This document shows positions 50,398 through 51,509 of a stretch of DNA of 51,509 nt, in pieces; position 1 is the stretch's first letter; every line of letters starts with the position of its first letter. The stretch is taken from the NCBI GenBank assembly GCA_902762875.1, contig CACWPS010000013.1, forward strand, positions 1-51,509. The letters are read 5' to 3'. Position numbers and translations under genes: made by a program. This DNA is from Oscillospiraceae bacterium. Its GTDB lineage: Bacteria; Bacillota; Clostridia; Oscillospirales; Acutalibacteraceae. The notes beneath the pieces were generated by a model. The model worked only from the letters and a program-made list of their open reading frames with translations. It was not told the origin of the DNA and searched no databases.

Positions 50398-51322
50398 TGT
50401 TATCCTCCTGTTTCAGTGCAAAAGCGCACCAGTTGTCCTTATACCGCTTTTCAGCCACGGTAAAGCCCTGCTTTTCGGCGGCGGCAAGCACATCATTTTC
50501 CCTTAAATCAATTATACCCGAAACTATTAAAACAGCATCAGCTTCCATATAATTTTTAACATTTTCGAGCAGTCTTATAACCACATCTGCCACAATATTT
50601 GCGCATACAACCGAATATTTACCCCTCACCTTCTCGGCAAGGTCGCCTACAATAAACTCGGTTTTATCGGTAACGCTGTTAATCTCTGCATTTTCCTTTG
50701 CGGTTTTTACGGATTGTGCGTCAATATCCACACCCACCGCCGTTTTTGCCCCCAAAAGCACCGAAGCCACCGCTAAAATACCGCTTCCGCAACCGATGTC
50801 TAACATTTCGGTGTTATCATCAACATAGCTTTGGAGCATATCAAGGCAAAGGGAGGTAGTGGCGTGTGTTCCCGTGCCAAACGCCGCACCGGGGTCAATC
50901 TGTAAAATAGTGCGGTTATCCTTGTTATCATATTTTTCCCAGCTGGGTACAATAGCTAATTTTTCGCCGATTTCGGTGGCGTGGAAATACTTTTTCCAGT
51001 TTTCGTTCCAGTCGGAATCATTAACACCCACAGCCTCCACCTTATAGCCTATCCCCTCGGCGGTAAGGCGCTCCTTTAAAAACTCCAGCGCCTCGGCGGC
51101 GTTGTCACACTCCGAGATATAAATGTGAATAACCGAGGTGTCCCTGTCCTTTGCGACTAACTCCTCGTCAATTAAATCAATATGTGCAATTTCTTCAGCA
51201 CCCTGCTCAAGGTCGGAATAATCCTCAATATAAATTCCGTAGGGCACGGTCATATTGGCTATCGCCGCCGCAGTATCTGTATCCCTATTAGCTACTGCAA
51301 CCGTAATTTCAGTCCAGTTCAT
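50390..51322 (-). CDS. prmA: Ribosomal protein L11 methyltransferase
   Basis: The 310-aa S-adenosylmethionine-dependent enzyme trimethylates ribosomal protein L11. It has an N-terminal L11-recognition domain and the SAM-binding motif MLDIGCGSGILAVASVLLGA, then GVDIDAQSVKTAKENAEIN and VCANIVADV. ATG 51322 is preferred to 51349 because CGGAGTGAAGTT precedes it. First gene of the prmA-prfB-cmk-ispH run; an upstream TATAAT suggests the promoter, though its -35 is weak. Confidence 0.95.
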   Translation of the reverse strand: MNWTEITVAVANRDTDTAAAIANMTVPYGIYIEDYSDLEQGAEEIAHIDLIDEELVAKDRDTSVIHIYISECDNAAEALEFLKERLTAEGIGYKVEAVGVNDSDWNENWKKYFHATEIGEKLAIVPSWEKYDNKDNRTILQIDPGAAFGTGTHATTSLCLDMLQSYVDDNTEMLDIGCGSGILAVASVLLGAKTAVGVDIDAQSVKTAKENAEINSVTDKTEFIVGDLAEKVRGKYSVVCANIVADVVIRLLENVKNYMEADAVLIVSGIIDLRENDVLAAAEKQGFTVAEKRYKDNWCAFALKQEDNNA

Positions 51323-51409
51323 AACTTCACTCCGAAAATCAGTATTCAAATTATTATATCATCTTTCACGGCGAAAGAAAAGAATTATTTTGTATTTTAG
51401 CTACGAAAA

Positions 51410-51509
51410 GCTGTACAGTCGTCAATGATAGGTTACACTTTTCTCAAAAAAATATGATGAAAACTACATTGAATAAAACTTTGGATGATTGGAGGAGCCG
51501 AAGGCGACG
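51410..51509. other. Unexplained right-edge sequence, possible mobile-element end
   Basis: From TGTACAGTCGTCAATGATAGG (51412) to the window edge I see no gene with a ribosome site. A TG start followed by ACACTTTT resembles terminal repeats of some IS21-type elements. A short frame opens at ATG 51455 (MMKTTLNKTLDD...) without a good ribosome site and is cut by the edge. The identity is unknown. Confidence 0.25.

Overview
The window looks like the chromosome of a spore-forming, Gram-positive Clostridia member, probably a gut Oscillospirales/Ruminococcaceae-type bacterium. The evidence is a sporulation sigma factor G gene, an IspH enzyme fused to ribosomal-S1 RNA-binding domains (an arrangement known from Clostridia), consensus sigma-A promoters, AGGAGG-type ribosome binding sites, and many AraC regulators beside intracellular glycan enzymes. 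I saw no rRNA, tRNA or CRISPR array.

Layout. (1) 1-2.7 kb: end of an IS3-family element inserted in a SLOG-like gene, an orphan MazF/PemK toxin, sigG, a CDP-alcohol phosphatidyltransferase and a probable 151-bp MITE. (2) 2.8-7.4 kb: a TetR-controlled operon (tetR, LiaF-like protein, DUF4097 adhesin-like protein, ABC ATPase, ABC permease) with a perfect sigma-A promoter and a candidate operator. (3) 7.4-30 kb: a large carbohydrate island built from repeated modules, each with a divergent regulator facing a minus-strand enzyme gene. It has three DUF5107 proteins (two about 1070 aa, all with C-terminal TPR regions), a parallel beta-helix protein, N-acetylhexosamine 1-kinase (nahK), glucosamine-6-phosphate deaminase (nagB), a GH123-like enzyme with the adjacent catalytic Asp-Glu pair, a GH109-like NAD-dependent enzyme, a GH123/DUF6067-like TIM barrel, a Gfo/Idh/MocA dehydrogenase and a decayed sialate O-acetylesterase. 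None has a visible signal peptide and no sugar transporter is present. The simplest reading is cytoplasmic breakdown of imported N-acetylhexosamine-containing (GalNAc/GlcNAc) host glycans, with DUF5107-TPR proteins as the undescribed component.

(4) 30-34.8 kb: a heterodimeric ABC exporter, a divergent ribbon-helix-helix / small Cys-rich protein pair sharing an operator, and an Ogt DNA-repair gene that runs into a palindromic repeat. (5) 34.9-39.5 kb: rhaA-rhaD (L-rhamnose), then lexA-rnhA-queT with a LexA box, and two half-size TauE/SafE genes. (6) 39.6-46.1 kb: a compact six-gene operon (ThuA-like, three Gfo/Idh/MocA dehydrogenases, two xylose-isomerase-like TIM barrels) with a convergent AraC regulator. 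It resembles the 3-keto-glycoside (oxidise, eliminate or hydrolyse, reduce) type of sugar pathway. Its terminator lies inside the regulator gene on the opposite strand. (7) 46.2-51.3 kb: a FeoA-like gene that seems to start at ACG, then the housekeeping run prmA-prfB-cmk-ispH/S1. The last 100 bases hold an unexplained sequence that could be a mobile-element end.

All calls come from reading translations and motifs by eye; no database search was run.
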